A DNA stretch of 64,000 nt from Oxalobacteraceae bacterium (GTDB lineage: Bacteria; Pseudomonadota; Gammaproteobacteria; Burkholderiales; Burkholderiaceae_D): assembly GCA_947448025.1 (NCBI GenBank), contig CANFLV010000017.1:1-64000 (forward strand). The letters are read 5' to 3'. Under the pieces are notes generated by a model. That model worked only from the letters and a program-made list of their open reading frames with translations. It ran no database searches and was not told where the DNA came from. Below, piece by piece: positions 63,173 through 64,000 of the stretch. A program made the translations under genes and the position numbers. The first letter of the stretch is position 1. Every line of letters starts with the position of its first letter.

Positions 63173-63913
63173 ATGCGCGGCATAGTGGCGGCTCGACACA
63201 GGATGGCAAACTGCTTACACTCAAATCACCTTCCTGAAATTGCCGAACTTATGAAACCCGTCCCGCCAAAACCGACTGCTGCTAAAAAATCCGCAGCGCA
63301 GCGTGTGGACCCAGTGACGCTTGACGTCGCCGACCCGGCACTGCTGGACGGGCGCCGCCATCGCAGCGTCACCACGCGCAAGAAAATTGTCAGCGCACTG
63401 GCCGAACTCGTCCGCGAAGGCGTGATCGCCCCGACCGCCGAGCAGGTTTCCGCGCGCGCGGAAGTGGGCTTACGTACGGTATTCCGGCATTTCGATGACA
63501 TGGAAACCCTGTACCGGGAAGTCAATACCGAAGTCGACAGCATCCTGCAAGATGCCATGCGCGCCCAGCTCAAAGGCGACAGCTGGCAGGAAAAACTGCT
63601 GCACAGCGTAGTCGTGCGCGCCACGTTTTTTGAACGGGTCACGCCCTTTTACCTGAGTACCCAGGTGCATCGCCACGAGTCGCCCTTCTTGCGCCAACAG
63701 CTGGAAACGGGTGCGGCGATTCATCGCGACATGCTGCAACGCCTATTGCCTCGCCCACTGGCAAAAGACCGCGCGCGCTTCGAGGCCCTGGTACTCATGC
63801 TCAGCATCGATGCCTGGCTCAGGCTGCGGCGTGAACAAGGCCTCAGTACAGCTGCCGCCATCAAGGTCATGCAGACTGCAGCGGTGTGCCTGACCAAGAG
63901 CGTGGCAAGCTAA
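63173..63913 (+). CDS. TetR-family transcriptional regulator
   Basis: A one-domain-plus-helix-turn-helix repressor. The DNA-binding region is TAEQVSARAEVGLRTVFRHF, with the typical following FDDMETLYREV; the remaining 130 residues would bind a ligand. AAGG stands before the ATG at 63173 (246 residues), while ATG at 63251 gives a more typical N-terminus (220 residues). It is the only regulator in the lipid cluster, so it is a candidate for the palindromes at 56729 and 59407, though nothing proves it. Confidence 0.88.
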   Translation: MRGIVAARHRMANCLHSNHLPEIAELMKPVPPKPTAAKKSAAQRVDPVTLDVADPALLDGRRHRSVTTRKKIVSALAELVREGVIAPTAEQVSARAEVGLRTVFRHFDDMETLYREVNTEVDSILQDAMRAQLKGDSWQEKLLHSVVVRATFFERVTPFYLSTQVHRHESPFLRQQLETGAAIHRDMLQRLLPRPLAKDRARFEALVLMLSIDAWLRLRREQGLSTAAAIKVMQTAAVCLTKSVAS

Positions 63914-63915
63914 AT

Positions 63916-64000
63916 TTACTGCCGATGGATCAGATGTTCAGCAATGATCTTGCGCAAATAATCCTTCAGGCGCGGCGTCGTCGACGGACGGCTTAGTGCC
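63916..64000 (-). CDS. Partial gene at the window edge (C-terminal end only)
   Basis: The minus strand gives an open frame of 27 residues entering from the right edge and ending RLKDYLRKIIAEHLIHRQ at a TAA at 63916-63918, two bases beyond the tetR stop. The helical, charged composition looks coding, but the fragment is too short to name. Confidence 0.45.
   Translation of the reverse strand, partial: ALSRPSTTPRLKDYLRKIIAEHLIHRQ

Overview
The window is the flagellar and chemotaxis locus of a motile betaproteobacterium, followed by a short lipid and xenobiotic metabolism cluster. The GC-rich coding, the flhDC master regulator combined with FlhF/FlhG/FliA and MotC/MotD, and the operon order (flhDC, motAB, cheY, cheA, cheW, mcp, cheB, cheY, flhBA) point to Burkholderiales, most likely the Oxalobacteraceae group. 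That assignment is inference; no rRNA or tRNA gene is visible to confirm it.

Layout. 0-1.7 kb: cheR-cheD (minus), with an interspersed structured repeat just beyond cheD. 1.9-4.3 kb: a NarL-type response regulator and a degenerate GGDEF protein. 4.4-9.5 kb: flagellin, flaG, fliD, fliS, fliT, with sigma-28-type promoters. 9.8-21.2 kb: fliE (minus), then fliFGHIJKLMNOPQR (plus), which build the basal body, C-ring and export gate. 21.2-21.7 kb: an intact BrnA antitoxin beside a broken BrnT toxin. 21.7-32.1 kb: flgBCDEFGHIJKL (minus). 32.2-33.8 kb: flgA, flgM, flgN (plus). 33.8-35.3 kb: two convergent PIN-toxin/Phd-antitoxin modules inserted next to flgN, with a duplicated flgN 3' end between them. 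35.4-43.1 kb: flhB-flhA-flhF-flhG-fliA-motC-motD (minus). 43.1-43.6 kb: two more repeat copies. 43.6-53.7 kb: flhD-flhC, motA-motB, a CheZ-like 186-residue protein, cheY, cheA, cheW, mcp, cheB, cheY (minus). 54.1-56.5 kb: cheZ and a second cheA (minus). 56.7-63.9 kb: fadD, haloalkane dehalogenase-like hydrolase, a predicted metal-dependent hydrolase, a small membrane protein, acyl-CoA-binding protein, a sulfatase and a TetR regulator.

How it works together. FlhDC should switch on the class II fli, flg and flh operons. FliA, held by FlgM until the hook is complete, should then drive late genes; promoters with the sigma-28 pattern are visible before fliC, fliD, flgKL and flgM. Two stator sets (MotAB, MotCD) and two CheA kinases are encoded. 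The MCP carries a C-terminal pentapeptide suited to CheR/CheB adaptation.

Most notable: a four-copy structured repeat with a 24-bp perfect hairpin in its best copy; a CheZ-like protein with the phosphatase D-x3-Q motif encoded beside cheY; a GGDEF protein that lost its active site but kept an I-site; an FlhG with an eroded P-loop; toxin-antitoxin modules placed only at convergent operon ends, one having duplicated the flgN 3' end; and an 18-bp palindrome shared by two promoters of the lipid cluster.
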